This document shows positions 7,046 to 16,305 of a stretch of 30,623 bases of DNA, piece by piece. The DNA comes from JBGQBN01 sp041494805 (lineage in GTDB: Bacteria > Acidobacteriota > Terriglobia > Terriglobales > Acidobacteriaceae), in contig JBGQBN010000054.1 of the NCBI GenBank assembly GCA_041494805.1, forward strand, positions 1 through 30,623, written 5' to 3'. The translations under genes were made by a program, and so were the position numbers. The stretch's first letter is position 1. Every line of letters starts with the position of its first letter. The notes under the pieces were generated by a model. The model was not told where the DNA came from and ran no database searches. It worked only from the letters and a program-made list of their open reading frames with translations.

Positions 7046-10000
7046 TTATCGCGGTTCTCCTCCCGCAGCATCTGTGCTCTCGGCTACAGGCACGACGATA
7101 GCTTGAATATTTTGTCCGGACATCATTTTTTGGAATGCCGCCAGGTCGGTTCTTTGGATCTGTTCCCAGCGCGTCAGGTATTCGTCGGCCTGCTTCTTGA
7201 GTTTGCCGAAGACCTGGTATGCGGACGCCGTGGGAGCAGAATCGCTGCCTTCACCGACCGCCATGGCCAAGGTGGCCAGCTTGGCGTCGACCCTGACGGG
7301 ATAGGCGAGCGAGTCTTCGTTGGCCCTGATCTTCATCTGGACCAAATCATCACGGACCGCGAGCATCTTCTGGTCGAGGTCACCGGCTGCACTCAGCACC
7401 GGCTTGGTGCCGCCGTTTTCGGGCAAGCGCTTCTTCAACCCGTCCATCTGGGCGCGCACATCCTGGATCTGGTTCGCCGCGCTGTAAACCCGGTCGAGTT
7501 CGTCACGGATCTGCAAGAGCAGGTCAAACTGCTTTTGCAAATCTGCCTGTGTGGCGTTGACCCGGGGATCGAGTTTCAGTTCGAGAGGCGCGGTTTGGCT
7601 CTTGCCCTCGACCGTCAGGCGCACCTGGTACTTGCCGGGAACGGCCCGCGGACCGCGTCCACCGGCCTTGTATTCGTAGAGATAGTAGTCGGGGATGCGG
7701 CTGACCCCTGCATAACGAAGGTCCCACACGAAGCGATTCAACCCGGCTTCCGCCTTGATCTGTTTCTCCGGCTTCTTGTCTTCAGGATTCAACGGTTCGT
7801 CCAGTTCCTCGGTCTTGGTGCTGGAGTATTTCCTGAGCACGTTGCCTGAGGAGTCCAGAATCTCGATGGTGGTTTCACCTTTTGGAGCTTCCTTGAGGAA
7901 GTAGTAGATTACCGCGCCAGACGGCGGGTTCATACCGGTCAGTACCGCTTTGGGGGTCTCTTCGTCCTCCTGGGCGTGGACGCGGTACGCGGTTGCAGGG
8001 TTGTAGAGGTGGACATCGTGTGTGGCAACTTCGTCACTGAATTGCCGCAGGGGTGAAAGATCATCGAGGATCCAGAACGAGCGCCCGTGCGTGGCCAGCA
8101 CCAGGTCATCGTTCTTGATCACCAGGTCGTGGATCGGCGTGGTCGGCAAGTTCAGCTGCAGAGAGCGCCAGTCCGCACCGTCATTGAAAGACACGTACAC
8201 ACCGGTTTCGGTGCCGGCATAGAGCAAGCCGCGTTTCTTGGGATCTTCACGGACCGCGCGGACGAATGTAGTGTCCGCGATTCCTTTGGTGATCTGAGTC
8301 CAGGTCTTTCCGTAGTCGCTGGTCTTGTAGATATGGGGATGGTAGTCATCCAGTTGATGCCGGTCCACCGCCACATACGCGGTCCCGGCGTCATGTGGTG
8401 AAGCATCAATCTGGCTGATGCGGCTCCATTCCGGTAGATCCTTAGGCGTGACGTTGGTCCAGTTCTTGCCGCCATCGCGAGTGATGTGGATCAGCCCATC
8501 ATCGGTGCCGGCCCAGATCAGGTCCTTCACCACCGGGGATTCAGCAACCGCAAAGATGGTGTCGTAGTACTCGGTGCCGGTGTCATCTTTGTTGATGGGG
8601 CCGCCCGAAATCTGCTGCTTGCTCTTGTCGTTACGGGTGAGATCGGGGCTGATGGCGTCCCAGTGCGTACCTCCGTCGGTCGTCTTAAACAGGCGTTCGC
8701 CGGCATGATAGAGCGTGTTGGGATCGTGCGGCGAGACGAGGATAGGAGCCGTCCATTGGAAGCGATGCTCCAGGCTCGCCGCCCCCGACCCATCGTTGAT
8801 CTCGGGATTCTCCGCGATGTTCTTAGTTTGCCCGGTGCGCTTGTCAAAGCGCGTGATCAAGCCTTGGTAATCACCGGCATATACGATATTCGGGTCGGGA
8901 GGATAGGTCGCGATATACCCCGCTTCCCCGCCACCCACTGCATACCAATCGGCGCGGCCGATGTTTTCGTCGTCGCTGCGGCTGGCGATCGCGATGGTGC
9001 TGTTGTCCTGCTGCGCGCCATACACGTAGTACGGGGTGCGGGTGTCGGTGGTGACGTGGTAGAACTGCGCCGTCGGCTGGTTATCCTCTCGGGTCCAAGT
9101 TTTGCCGCCATCGAGGCTCACGGTGACGCCGCCATCGTTGGAGACAATCATGCGCCGCGGATTGCGGGGATCAATCCACATGCCGTGGTTGTCACCATGC
9201 GGGACTTTGACCTTGTTGAAAGTGCGTCCGCCGTCGCTCGATTTGTAAAAATCCACATTGGCGATGTAAACCGTTTCGAAATCCTGAGGATCTGCGATGA
9301 CGTGCATGTAGTACCAGGCACGCTGCTGGAAGGAGCGGCTGTCGTTGACCAGTTGCCAGGTTTCGCCGCTGTCGTCCGAGCGGTAGAGGCCGCCTTCGTT
9401 CGCCTCAATGAGGGCATACAGGCGGTCAGAATTCGCCGCTACCGCGACACCGATACGTCCATATGGTCCTTTCGGCAGGCCGTGTTCCTCAAGGCGCTTC
9501 CAGGTGGTGCCGCCGTCGCCCGAGCGATAGAGTCCGCTACCCGGGCCGCCGCTGGTAAGACTCCAGGGCGTGCGCCGGGCTTCCCAGAGCGATGCGAAAA
9601 GGATATTGGTGTTGTGAGGATCGAAGGCGATATCGATGCCGCCTGTGTTCTCGTCCTTGTAAAGAACCCTTTCCCAGGTCTTACCACCGTCGGTGGTACG
9701 GAAGATTCCGCGCTCGATATTGGAGCCGAAGGGATGGCCCAGCGCTGCCACAAACACCACATCCGCATTCTTGGGGTCGACGATCACTTTGCCGATGGCG
9801 CGCGATTCGCGCAGACCAACATTTTTCCAGGTCTTGCCGCCATCCAGTGTCTTGTACACGCCATCGCCGTGGGAGATGTTGCCGCGGATGCAGGCCTCAC
9901 CTGTGCCCACGTACACGATGTTGGGATCGGATGGCGCCACCGCGATACTGCCGATGGATGAGACCGCCTGCTTGTCAAAGACCGAGGTCCAGGTTACAGC

Positions 10001-10309
10001 TCCATCCGTCGTTTTCCAGACTCCGCCACCGGTGGCGCCGAAGTAGTACGTGGTGGGGTCGCCCGGGATACCTGATGCCGTTAGGGACCGTCCACCGCGG
10101 AAGGGACCGATGACGCGGTATTTCATGCCTTTGAAGAGCGAGTCCTCGGCCTTGGCGGGCACAGCATTGGTCTGGGGTGCAACCGGTTGCGGGGCTGGTG
10201 TCTTATCTCTGTCGGTCTTGTTCTGCGCCAGGGTCAAGCCGGCGGCACACAACACTACGAGGGGGACCTGCCGGACTATCCTGCCTAGCGTCGGTTTGGT
10301 GCGGTACAT
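7046..10309 (-). CDS. Large secreted BNR/VPS10-type repeat protein
   Basis: About 1087 residues with a signal peptide (RIVRQVPLVVLCAAGLTLAQN). At least eleven Asp-box (BNR) motifs of the S/TxDxGxxW type can be read along the first 700 residues, e.g. TTDGAVTWTSV, TLDGGKTWKNV, TTDGGKTWERV, SGDGGTTWKRL, TRDGGKNWTNV. These form two stacked beta-propellers as in sortilin/VPS10 and xyloglucanase-like proteins. The C-terminal ~300 residues (a beta-sandwich-like part and a helical part with repeated LQKQFDLLLQIRDEL-type helices) are usual for this bacterial group. No hydrolase active site is assured. Two in-frame ATGs exist: the upstream one (10318) abuts GGAG, the one at 10309 has GGAG 9 bases away and is preferred. 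It appears monocistronic. Confidence 0.88.
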   Translation of the reverse strand: MYRTKPTLGRIVRQVPLVVLCAAGLTLAQNKTDRDKTPAPQPVAPQTNAVPAKAEDSLFKGMKYRVIGPFRGGRSLTASGIPGDPTTYYFGATGGGVWKTTDGAVTWTSVFDKQAVSSIGSIAVAPSDPNIVYVGTGEACIRGNISHGDGVYKTLDGGKTWKNVGLRESRAIGKVIVDPKNADVVFVAALGHPFGSNIERGIFRTTDGGKTWERVLYKDENTGGIDIAFDPHNTNILFASLWEARRTPWSLTSGGPGSGLYRSGDGGTTWKRLEEHGLPKGPYGRIGVAVAANSDRLYALIEANEGGLYRSDDSGETWQLVNDSRSFQQRAWYYMHVIADPQDFETVYIANVDFYKSSDGGRTFNKVKVPHGDNHGMWIDPRNPRRMIVSNDGGVTVSLDGGKTWTREDNQPTAQFYHVTTDTRTPYYVYGAQQDNSTIAIASRSDDENIGRADWYAVGGGEAGYIATYPPDPNIVYAGDYQGLITRFDKRTGQTKNIAENPEINDGSGAASLEHRFQWTAPILVSPHDPNTLYHAGERLFKTTDGGTHWDAISPDLTRNDKSKQQISGGPINKDDTGTEYYDTIFAVAESPVVKDLIWAGTDDGLIHITRDGGKNWTNVTPKDLPEWSRISQIDASPHDAGTAYVAVDRHQLDDYHPHIYKTSDYGKTWTQITKGIADTTFVRAVREDPKKRGLLYAGTETGVYVSFNDGADWRSLQLNLPTTPIHDLVIKNDDLVLATHGRSFWILDDLSPLRQFSDEVATHDVHLYNPATAYRVHAQEDEETPKAVLTGMNPPSGAVIYYFLKEAPKGETTIEILDSSGNVLRKYSSTKTEELDEPLNPEDKKPEKQIKAEAGLNRFVWDLRYAGVSRIPDYYLYEYKAGGRGPRAVPGKYQVRLTVEGKSQTAPLELKLDPRVNATQADLQKQFDLLLQIRDELDRVYSAANQIQDVRAQMDGLKKRLPENGGTKPVLSAAGDLDQKMLAVRDDLVQMKIRANEDSLAYPVRVDAKLATLAMAVGEGSDSAPTASAYQVFGKLKKQADEYLTRWEQIQRTDLAAFQKMMSGQNIQAIVVPVAESTDAAGGEPR

Positions 10310-10485
10310 TTGTTTCATCTCCGGGGAATAGAGTGTGAACTGCTATGGTAAATGCGGCGACGGCATCTGGGGAAAGTATTCTGTGCAGCGTTGAGGGTGA
10401 GACTCTTGCAGAGTTCACCGAGAACACGCGCCGGGTGTCGAGTGAGCTTGGTCGGCGCGCGGGGCCCCTCAGCCAGCGAACCGCT

Positions 10486-11373
10486 TCAGCGGGTTTTCTT
10501 CCCTTCCAGCATGGCCCGGGCTGCGTGCAACTGTTTCCGCTTTTCGGTGTCCACCTTGGGATAAGCCAGGTCTAGATCTTCGAGCGTGCCGATGATCGCT
10601 GCCGCCACCGCCAAACGCGTGAACCATTTGTTGTCGGCAGGAATCACGTACCAGGGGGCGTGTTTGCTGGCGGTGCGGCTGATCATTTCTTCGTAGGCAT
10701 GCATGTAGTCATCCCAATACTGGCGTTCGGTCACGTCTGCGGGAGAGAATTTCCAGTTCTTCCCGGGTTCGTCCAGCCGCTCCAGGAAACGCTTCTTTTG
10801 TTCTTTCTTGGAAACATTGAGGAAGAACTTGCGGATGACAGTTCCGTTGCGCGAGAGATAGCGTTCCAGCGCGCAGATGTCCTGAAAGCGGTCTTCCCAG
10901 ATGTTTTTGGCAACTAACGAAGGAGGAATCTTCTGGTTCTTGAGAAGTTCGGGATGAACCCGAACCGCGAGCACTTCCTCGTAATAAGACCGGTTGAAAA
11001 TGCCGATCCGCCCGCGCTCCGGCAAGCGCCGCAGAGCGCGCCACATATAGTCGTGATCCAGCTCCTCAGAGGATGGAACCTTGAAGGAGTAAACCTGGCA
11101 GCCCTGGGGGTTTACACCGGACATCACGTGCTTGATGGCCCCATCCTTGCCGGCTGCATCCATGGCTTGGAAGATCAGGAGCACGGCCCACCGGTCCTGG
11201 GCATAGAGCTTGTCCTGCAATTCCGCCATGCGGGTAACGCCCTCTTGCAGCAGTTCCACGGCGTGTTCCTTGGAGCGCAGTTTCCCGGTGTCAGCGGGAT
11301 CGAAATCCTTCAAGCGAAAATGCTCGCCCCCGTCCATGCGGTAGGGGTCTGACAGCTTACTGGCCCAGCTCAT
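10486..11373 (-). CDS. ppk2: Polyphosphate kinase 2 family protein (class III-like)
   Basis: This 295-residue cytosolic enzyme transfers phosphate between polyphosphate and nucleotides. Class III members, which this resembles in length and motifs, act on both AMP and ADP. Walker A is FQAMDAAGKDG (68-78), with an Asp two residues before AGKDG that is needed for catalysis. The lid/Walker B region is GRIGIFNRSYYEEVL (about 121-135). The segments KFFLNVSKKEQKKRF and WYVIPADNKWFTR are also typical. The ATG has AGGAG 7 bases upstream. The gene stands alone on the minus strand between the BNR protein and the 2-oxoacid oxidoreductase genes. Regeneration of ATP from polyphosphate would fit with stress and low-energy functions nearby. 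Single-domain PPK2 is clear; nucleotide preference is inferred. Confidence 0.93.
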   Translation of the reverse strand: MSWASKLSDPYRMDGGEHFRLKDFDPADTGKLRSKEHAVELLQEGVTRMAELQDKLYAQDRWAVLLIFQAMDAAGKDGAIKHVMSGVNPQGCQVYSFKVPSSEELDHDYMWRALRRLPERGRIGIFNRSYYEEVLAVRVHPELLKNQKIPPSLVAKNIWEDRFQDICALERYLSRNGTVIRKFFLNVSKKEQKKRFLERLDEPGKNWKFSPADVTERQYWDDYMHAYEEMISRTASKHAPWYVIPADNKWFTRLAVAAAIIGTLEDLDLAYPKVDTEKRKQLHAARAMLEGKKTR

Positions 11374-11572
11374 CCGGGGTCTCCTGGTCTTGCTGCCTTG
11401 GCGGAGAAGTTTGCAGTCTACAACATCCTCTTACTGAAAGGAGATGCAGCGGAAAGGGCGCGGGGTGTCTGCCTCGTGGGCGGGGCGGCCACCTCAGGAG
11501 CCCGGGTGAGGCTAGAGACCTCACACCCTGAAACTCCGCACCGGCGAAAAGTCAAGGCCGTGCCTTACAAAC

Positions 11573-13081
11573 TCAATCCGCGAAACCGTCGGGCTGAGTG
11601 ACTGCACCAACGCGCACTAGCTGGTCGACGAGGCCTTGGCCTGCCTTGAGCGCCTCACGGTCAATTTCAAGCAAAGCGGCGTTCTTCACTTTGGTTTCGA
11701 GCACTCTGAGTGCGGTGACTGGGGCCAGGCACCCGGTCTCTTCCAGGAGCGCGCCCAGCATGACGATGTTTGCGGCCTTGGCCGAGCCCAGCTTGTCAGC
11801 GATTTCCGAGGCTGGCATGCACATGACTTGCGCCTGCGGCACGCTGAAGTCCGCCGGCAGGCTGTCGTGGTTGTAGAGGATCAGTCCGTCAGGCGCCACT
11901 TGGGGAGCAAACTTGCGCAGGGAAAGCTCGTTCATGGCGATCAGCACATCGGGATGAGAGATAAGCGGGGAGCCGATGCGCTCCTTCGACAGGCACACGT
12001 GGCAGTGCGCGCTGCCCGAGCGCATCTCTGGCCCGTAGGATGGTAGCCAGCTAACTTCCAGCCCCTCCTGCATGCCCATCTCAGTGAGCAACTGTCCGAG
12101 CAGCAAAACACCTTGCCCACCGAAGCCCGCCACCTTGATGGTGAAATCTTTGAAGTGGTGCGCGGGGGCCGCTTTCTCTGGGGCATGTGCGCCTTCTTTG
12201 GGAGTGATCTCGAGCACATCGGGCACCGGCCGCTGCGGCGGCTCATTCCCCACGGGCAATTCCGGCTTGCGGTCGCGGAAAACGTTCAGTGGAAACACCG
12301 GCATCATCTTCTCGAATACCCAGCGCCGCGCTTCCACCGGGTCCTTGCCCCAAATGGTGGGGCAGGGTGAAAGAATTTCGACGAAGGAGAAGCCTGCACC
12401 GTCACGCTGAATTTCCAGCGCCTTGCGAATCGCCCGCCGCGCTTTCATGATGTTCTTGTTGTCAGAGAGAGCCACACGCTCGATATAGGCGGGCGCTTCG
12501 AGGGTTGCGAGCAGTTCCGCCATGTGCAGCGGGAAACCTTCATTCGCTGGCCGGCGTCCCCACGGGGAAGTCGTGGTCTTCTGGCCCACGAGCGTCGTCG
12601 GCGCCATCTGCCCGCCGGTCATACCATAAATGCCGTTGTTCACGAAGAAGACCGCGATCTTCTCGCCGCGGTTGGCGGCGTGCACGATCTCCGCCGTCCC
12701 GATCGCCGCCAGGTCGCCGTCGCCCTGATAAGCAATGACAATCTTGTCTGGGCAAGCCCGCTTGATCCCCGTCGCGGAAGCCGGGGCGCGCCCATGCGCC
12801 ACCTGCACGTTGCCCACGTCGAAGTAGTAGTACGCGAACACCGAGCAGCCCACCGGGCTCACGAAAACCGTCTTGTCCTGCAGCCCCAGATCCTGCAGGG
12901 CCTCGGCAATGAGCTTGTGCGCCACGCCGTGCCCGCAGCCGGGGCAGTAGTGCGTCTGGTGCTTCAAATCCGTCTTGCGCTCGTACAGGTCGTAAAAGAC
13001 CGGCGACTTGGAGTGAATGACGGCGTATCCATCGTTGCTAGTTTCTGATTCCAGCAGACCGGTTTTGCTTTCGTCTGTCAT
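11573..13081 (-). CDS. 2-oxoacid:ferredoxin oxidoreductase, fused beta (TPP) and gamma subunits
   Basis: A 502-residue fusion. Residues ~20-290 are the thiamine-diphosphate beta subunit: HYCPGCGHGVAHKLI (45-59), the TPP/Mg motif YQGDGDLAAIGTAE followed by VNNGIYGMTGGQ, and SPCPTIWG. After a Pro/Glu-rich linker (about 290-325, PPQRPVPDVLEI..HAPEKAAPA) comes the gamma subunit: IKVAGFGGQGVLLLGQLL, then WLPSYGPEMRSGSAHCHV, the CoA-binding domain. The enzyme would oxidise a 2-oxoacid with CoA to acyl-CoA, CO2 and reduced ferredoxin. It follows the alpha subunit by 12 bases and is the last gene of the five-gene operon. In the classical four-subunit enzymes beta and gamma are separate. Branched-chain 2-oxoacids (VOR) are likely because of the VorB-type partner, but 2-oxoglutarate cannot be excluded. 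Confidence 0.93.
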   Translation of the reverse strand: MTDESKTGLLESETSNDGYAVIHSKSPVFYDLYERKTDLKHQTHYCPGCGHGVAHKLIAEALQDLGLQDKTVFVSPVGCSVFAYYYFDVGNVQVAHGRAPASATGIKRACPDKIVIAYQGDGDLAAIGTAEIVHAANRGEKIAVFFVNNGIYGMTGGQMAPTTLVGQKTTTSPWGRRPANEGFPLHMAELLATLEAPAYIERVALSDNKNIMKARRAIRKALEIQRDGAGFSFVEILSPCPTIWGKDPVEARRWVFEKMMPVFPLNVFRDRKPELPVGNEPPQRPVPDVLEITPKEGAHAPEKAAPAHHFKDFTIKVAGFGGQGVLLLGQLLTEMGMQEGLEVSWLPSYGPEMRSGSAHCHVCLSKERIGSPLISHPDVLIAMNELSLRKFAPQVAPDGLILYNHDSLPADFSVPQAQVMCMPASEIADKLGSAKAANIVMLGALLEETGCLAPVTALRVLETKVKNAALLEIDREALKAGQGLVDQLVRVGAVTQPDGFAD

Positions 13082-13093
13082 GATCGTTTCCTC

Positions 13094-14146
13094 TTAGACC
13101 AGCGCAGCCATACGTGCAACTACCTCTGCGTGCAATTCCTCGACGGAGGGCACGTTGCCGCCCCCTCGCCCATAGAATTCCACCGGCACGCTGCCATTCA
13201 GCGCCAGGCGGATATCTTCCACCATCTGTCCATTGCTCAACTCCACGACCAACACCTTCTGCACCCGGGAAGCCGCTTCCACCAGCGCTTTCGATGGGTA
13301 CGGCCAGAGCGTAATGGGACGGAATAATCCAGCCTTCAGCCCTTGCCGACGGGCCTCTTCCACCGTGGAACGCAGCACGCGGGACACAATCCCGTATCCC
13401 ACCAGCAGCACCTCGGCATCTTCGGTCTGGTAAAGCTCGTACCGTGGCTCGGCCTGCTGGGCCCGCATGTACTTGGCTTCCATTTTGCGCTGGTGTTCTT
13501 CCAGTTCGTCCGTTTCGAGGTAAATGGAGGTGACCAGATTGGCGCGGGTCTCCGGGGTGCCTTGGACCGCCCAAGGCTTTTCCGGGAGCACGACCTCGCG
13601 ATACGCAAGCTCGATCGGTTCTATCATCTGTCCCACAAAGCCGTCGGTCAGGACGATTACGGGGTTGCGGTACTTGTCGGCCAAGTCAAAGGCCAGCATA
13701 GTGAGGTCGGCCATCTCCTGCACCGACGCGGGCGCCAGCACCAGGTTGCGATAGTTGCCGTGTCCCCCGCCTTTCACCATGGCGAAGTAATCACTTTGTT
13801 CGGGCGCAATGTTGCCCAATCCCGGACCACCGCGCACCACGTCCACGATCACACACGGCAGTTCGGCGCCGGCAAGGTAGGAGATTCCTTCTTGCATCAA
13901 GCTGAGGCCAGGGCCCGAAGAGGCGGTCATGACGCGGACCCCGGCCGCAGCTGCGCCGTACACCATGTTGATGGCGGCGACTTCGCTCTCCGCCTGCAGA
14001 AACGTCCCGCCGACTTGCGGCAGAAAGAGCGCCGCAGCCTCGGCAACTTCGCTGGCCGGAGTAATCGGATATCCGTAGTACGCGCGGCAGCCGGCCAGGA
14101 CCGCACCCTTCACCACCGCCACGTTGCCTTTACAGAGCTGTCGCAT
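13094..14146 (-). CDS. vorB: 2-oxoacid:ferredoxin oxidoreductase alpha subunit (VorB type)
   Basis: A 350-residue alpha subunit. The frame is open further upstream, but the ATG at 14146 has a perfect AGGAGG 5 bases away and begins the conserved MRQLCKGNVAVVKGAVLAGC. Family blocks follow: YYGYPITPASEVAEA (pyrimidine-binding domain), QAESEVAAINMVYGAAAAG, TASSGPGLSLMQEGISYLAGAE, and a C-terminal transketolase-C-like domain with FRPITLWPYPSKAL. Length and sequence match the proteins annotated as 3-methyl-2-oxobutanoate dehydrogenase subunit VorB. It pairs with the beta-gamma fusion downstream and the ferredoxin-like subunit upstream, whose end it overlaps by 17 bases, so translation is probably coupled. 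Cytosolic. Substrate choice (valine-type or other 2-oxoacids) is inferred from the family only. Confidence 0.92.
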   Translation of the reverse strand: MRQLCKGNVAVVKGAVLAGCRAYYGYPITPASEVAEAAALFLPQVGGTFLQAESEVAAINMVYGAAAAGVRVMTASSGPGLSLMQEGISYLAGAELPCVIVDVVRGGPGLGNIAPEQSDYFAMVKGGGHGNYRNLVLAPASVQEMADLTMLAFDLADKYRNPVIVLTDGFVGQMIEPIELAYREVVLPEKPWAVQGTPETRANLVTSIYLETDELEEHQRKMEAKYMRAQQAEPRYELYQTEDAEVLLVGYGIVSRVLRSTVEEARRQGLKAGLFRPITLWPYPSKALVEAASRVQKVLVVELSNGQMVEDIRLALNGSVPVEFYGRGGGNVPSVEELHAEVVARMAALV

Positions 14147-14408
14147 GGTCGCCTCCTTGCGCTGCCGGGACTGCCCTAGGCGGGGCCGCCAGCCGGTACA
14201 CGGTAATGGCACCGGGCTCCGGGCAGCAGTAGAAGCAGATGCCGCAGCCGGTGCAGTCGTGTCCTGTATAGCGCGCCGGATGCACGCCATAGGAACTCAG
14301 TTCCGCCACCAGTTCCAGGCACTTGGGCGGGCACGACTCCACGCAGAGCCCACATCCCTTACACTCTTCTATGTTGATCGTCACATTGCCACGCGCTTGC
14401 CCTGCCAT
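14130..14408 (-). CDS. 4Fe-4S ferredoxin subunit (delta) of the 2-oxoacid oxidoreductase
   Basis: A 92-residue protein with two [4Fe-4S] motifs: CKGCGLCVESCPPKC (17-31) and CTGCGICFYCCPEPG (about 52-66). These carry electrons from the TPP site of the alpha/beta-gamma complex to ferredoxin. The spacing between the second and third Cys of the second motif is the normal CxxCxxC, and an extra Cys precedes the fourth ligand. The gene starts 3 bases after the CoA-transferase stop codon and overlaps the alpha gene by 17 bases, so it is inside a tight operon. The tail after residue 70 is Ala/Pro-rich and has no recognisable domain. An independent ferredoxin is the alternative, but the gene order strongly favours the delta subunit. 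Confidence 0.92.
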   Translation of the reverse strand: MAGQARGNVTINIEECKGCGLCVESCPPKCLELVAELSSYGVHPARYTGHDCTGCGICFYCCPEPGAITVYRLAAPPRAVPAAQGGDHATAL

Positions 14409-14411
14409 AGC

Positions 14412-15743
14412 TCACCTCGGTACGGCGGTCTGTGCAGCCAGCGGGCGCTGCAGCCACTTGGTCTTCTCGCAGTATTCGTAGAGTTCATTGCGAAAGCTGG
14501 GGTGGGCGATCTCGATCAACGCCTGGGCACGCTCCCGAATGGACTTCCCGTGCAGGTAAGCCACGCCATACTCCGTCACCACATAGCGGATCAGACCGCG
14601 GGAAGTGACCACGCCGGCGCCGGGGCTCAGCATGGGCACGATGCGCGAGAGCTTGCCGTTTTTTGCCGTGGACGAAATGGCAATGATTGGCTTTCCGCCC
14701 TTTGAGTGGGCAGCCCCACGCAGGAAATCCACCTGGCCGCCAATGCCGCTATAGAACTGATTTCCGATGGAATCCGAGCAAACCTGGCCGGTCAAGTCAA
14801 TCTGCAAGGCCGAATTGATTGCCACCATATTGTCGTTGCGGGCGATCAATCCGGGATGATTGGTGTAAGCGGTTGGGTGGAATTCAAAGATGGGGTTGTT
14901 GTCCACAAACTCGAACAGCTTCTTCGTGCCCACAGCGAAGCCGGCAATAATCTTGCGTGGCTTGAAGGTCTTGCGTGCCCCCGTGATCACCCCAGCCTCC
15001 ACCAAAGGAATGACCCCATCCGAGACCAACTCGCTGTGTACGCCCAGATCTTTGCGGTCCATCAGGAAGGGCAACACCGCGTCCGGAATGCCACCGATGC
15101 CAGTCTGCAGCACGGCACCATCTCCGATCAGATCCGCCACGTTGCGAGCGATCGCGACGCTCATTTCCGTGGTCTCTGGTCTTTTCATCTCGCACAAGGG
15201 CCGGGAAGATTCCACCACCGCGTCGATCTCGCTCACGTGAATGAAGCTGTCCCCGAAGGTCCGCGGCATCTGGTCGTTCATTTGCGCCACCACGTAGCGG
15301 GCGCACCTCGCCGCGGTGAGCGTAGTATCCACGCCCACGCCAAAGCTGCAGAAGCCATGGGAATCGGGTGGGGAGACCTCGATGAGGGCGACATCCAGTG
15401 GCATGGCGCCGCTTTCGAACAAGTCTTCGATTTCGCTTAGATAGATCGGGGTGTAGTCGGCGCGGCCTTCATTGATGGCGTCCCGCACGTTGCCGCCGAT
15501 GAACATGGCGTTATGCCGGAAGTGCCCTGCCATCTCAGGGGCCACATAGGGAGCGCAGCCCATGGTCATCATGTGAACGATTTCCACGTCGTACACTTCA
15601 GGGCCGCGCCGCATGAGTGCTTCCACCAGCGTTTCCGGCTCGGCGCAACCGGGCTGGATGTACACCCGCATTCCCGACTGCACACAACGCAGCGCCTCGT
15701 CGGCGGTCTTCAGTTTCTTCGTGTATCCGCTTTCCCAAGACAT
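14412..15743 (-). CDS. Acetyl-CoA hydrolase/CoA-transferase family (4-hydroxybutyrate/acyl CoA-transferase like)
   Basis: This 443-residue enzyme moves CoA between acyl-CoA and an acid such as acetate. Two transferase folds are present. The catalytic glutamate is E238 in GVHSELVSDG, which forms the glutamyl-CoA intermediate in this family. Other marks are TGIGGIPDAVLPFL (214-227), the oxyanion/CoA loop GIGGQVDFLRGA and the PMLSPGAGVVTSRG segment. Length fits the 4-hydroxybutyrate CoA-transferase/ACH1 group, and not the longer succinyl-CoA:acetate enzymes. Start is backed by AAGGAG 8 bases upstream. The gene sits directly between the RsbRD_N-like gene (11-base gap) and the oxidoreductase subunits. 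It is the logical next step: turning the acyl-CoA made by the oxidoreductase into free acid while saving the CoA thioester. Confidence 0.9.
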   Translation of the reverse strand: MSWESGYTKKLKTADEALRCVQSGMRVYIQPGCAEPETLVEALMRRGPEVYDVEIVHMMTMGCAPYVAPEMAGHFRHNAMFIGGNVRDAINEGRADYTPIYLSEIEDLFESGAMPLDVALIEVSPPDSHGFCSFGVGVDTTLTAARCARYVVAQMNDQMPRTFGDSFIHVSEIDAVVESSRPLCEMKRPETTEMSVAIARNVADLIGDGAVLQTGIGGIPDAVLPFLMDRKDLGVHSELVSDGVIPLVEAGVITGARKTFKPRKIIAGFAVGTKKLFEFVDNNPIFEFHPTAYTNHPGLIARNDNMVAINSALQIDLTGQVCSDSIGNQFYSGIGGQVDFLRGAAHSKGGKPIIAISSTAKNGKLSRIVPMLSPGAGVVTSRGLIRYVVTEYGVAYLHGKSIRERAQALIEIAHPSFRNELYEYCEKTKWLQRPLAAQTAVPR

Positions 15744-15754
15744 TCTCGGTCTCC

Positions 15755-16228
15755 TTAGCTGGCCTTCCTGGCCCCGCTGGCCTGCAAAGCGTGGGCGGCA
15801 ACCGCCCGCTCGTAGCCCAGTGAGGCATAGTAGATTGCCCGGTCAAAGAACTGGTCCAGTAGTTGCAGCATTTCGAGTTCGCCAAAGATCTCGACGGGAC
15901 TATTCGGGATAGATTCCCTTTTCAGGAACTCAAAGAGGTTCTCCTTCGTCAAAATGATTGCCCAGGTGAGTTGGCTCAGGGGCACATGCTGGTGGGCACG
16001 GCGCGCGCCAATCTCCGTATAGCGGCGCTCGATATCAAACTCGCTCTTGCCCAGCAGCCAGTCGCCCAGATGGCTGTAAACCTCGTACACCCGGTGCTTC
16101 AATTCTTCCGGAGGCACGTTGCGGTAGCTCTGGGTGGAATCGGAATCGCGAACCTTGTGCAGGAGGCTGCTGGCCAGGGCGTCGGAGTGGGTCTCGATAA
16201 GGCGGACGAACCGGTATGCAAGCATCAT
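15755..16228 (-). CDS. RsbRD N-terminal domain-like protein (copy 1)
   Basis: A 157-residue, all-helical, soluble protein. It resembles the N-terminal sensor domain of RsbR/RsbRD stressosome proteins (globin-like fold): ETHSDALASSLL, then YSHLGDWLLGKSE, RRYTEIGARRAHQHVPLSQL and WAIILTKENLFEFL. It has no STAS or other output domain. A hand alignment with the protein at 28402-28869 gives 100 identities in 155 positions without gaps, so they are recent paralogues. It begins with two ATGs after GGAGGCGGCC. It is the first gene of the CoA-transferase/oxidoreductase operon and lies 78 bases from a CRP/FNR-like palindrome. Role unknown; a small sensor or partner protein that responds to redox or gas is a guess. 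Confidence 0.8.
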   Translation of the reverse strand: MMLAYRFVRLIETHSDALASSLLHKVRDSDSTQSYRNVPPEELKHRVYEVYSHLGDWLLGKSEFDIERRYTEIGARRAHQHVPLSQLTWAIILTKENLFEFLKRESIPNSPVEIFGELEMLQLLDQFFDRAIYYASLGYERAVAAHALQASGARKAS

Positions 16229-16305
16229 GGCCGCCTCCCTCTTTCCTTACCCATTAAGTTTCAATCTCAGCCGTATGTCCAGCCATGACCGGGGGCACAA
16301 TCAAA

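Noticed and set aside
8486..9961. Long plus-strand open frame of 491 codons
   Set aside because: It is antisense to the BNR-repeat gene, whose Asp-box motifs are unmistakable; the open frame is a side effect of GC-rich codon use.
10481..10500. Short hairpin with T-run at the end of ppk2
   Set aside because: The T-run is on the plus strand, where no gene ends; on the minus strand it is inside the coding end of ppk2.
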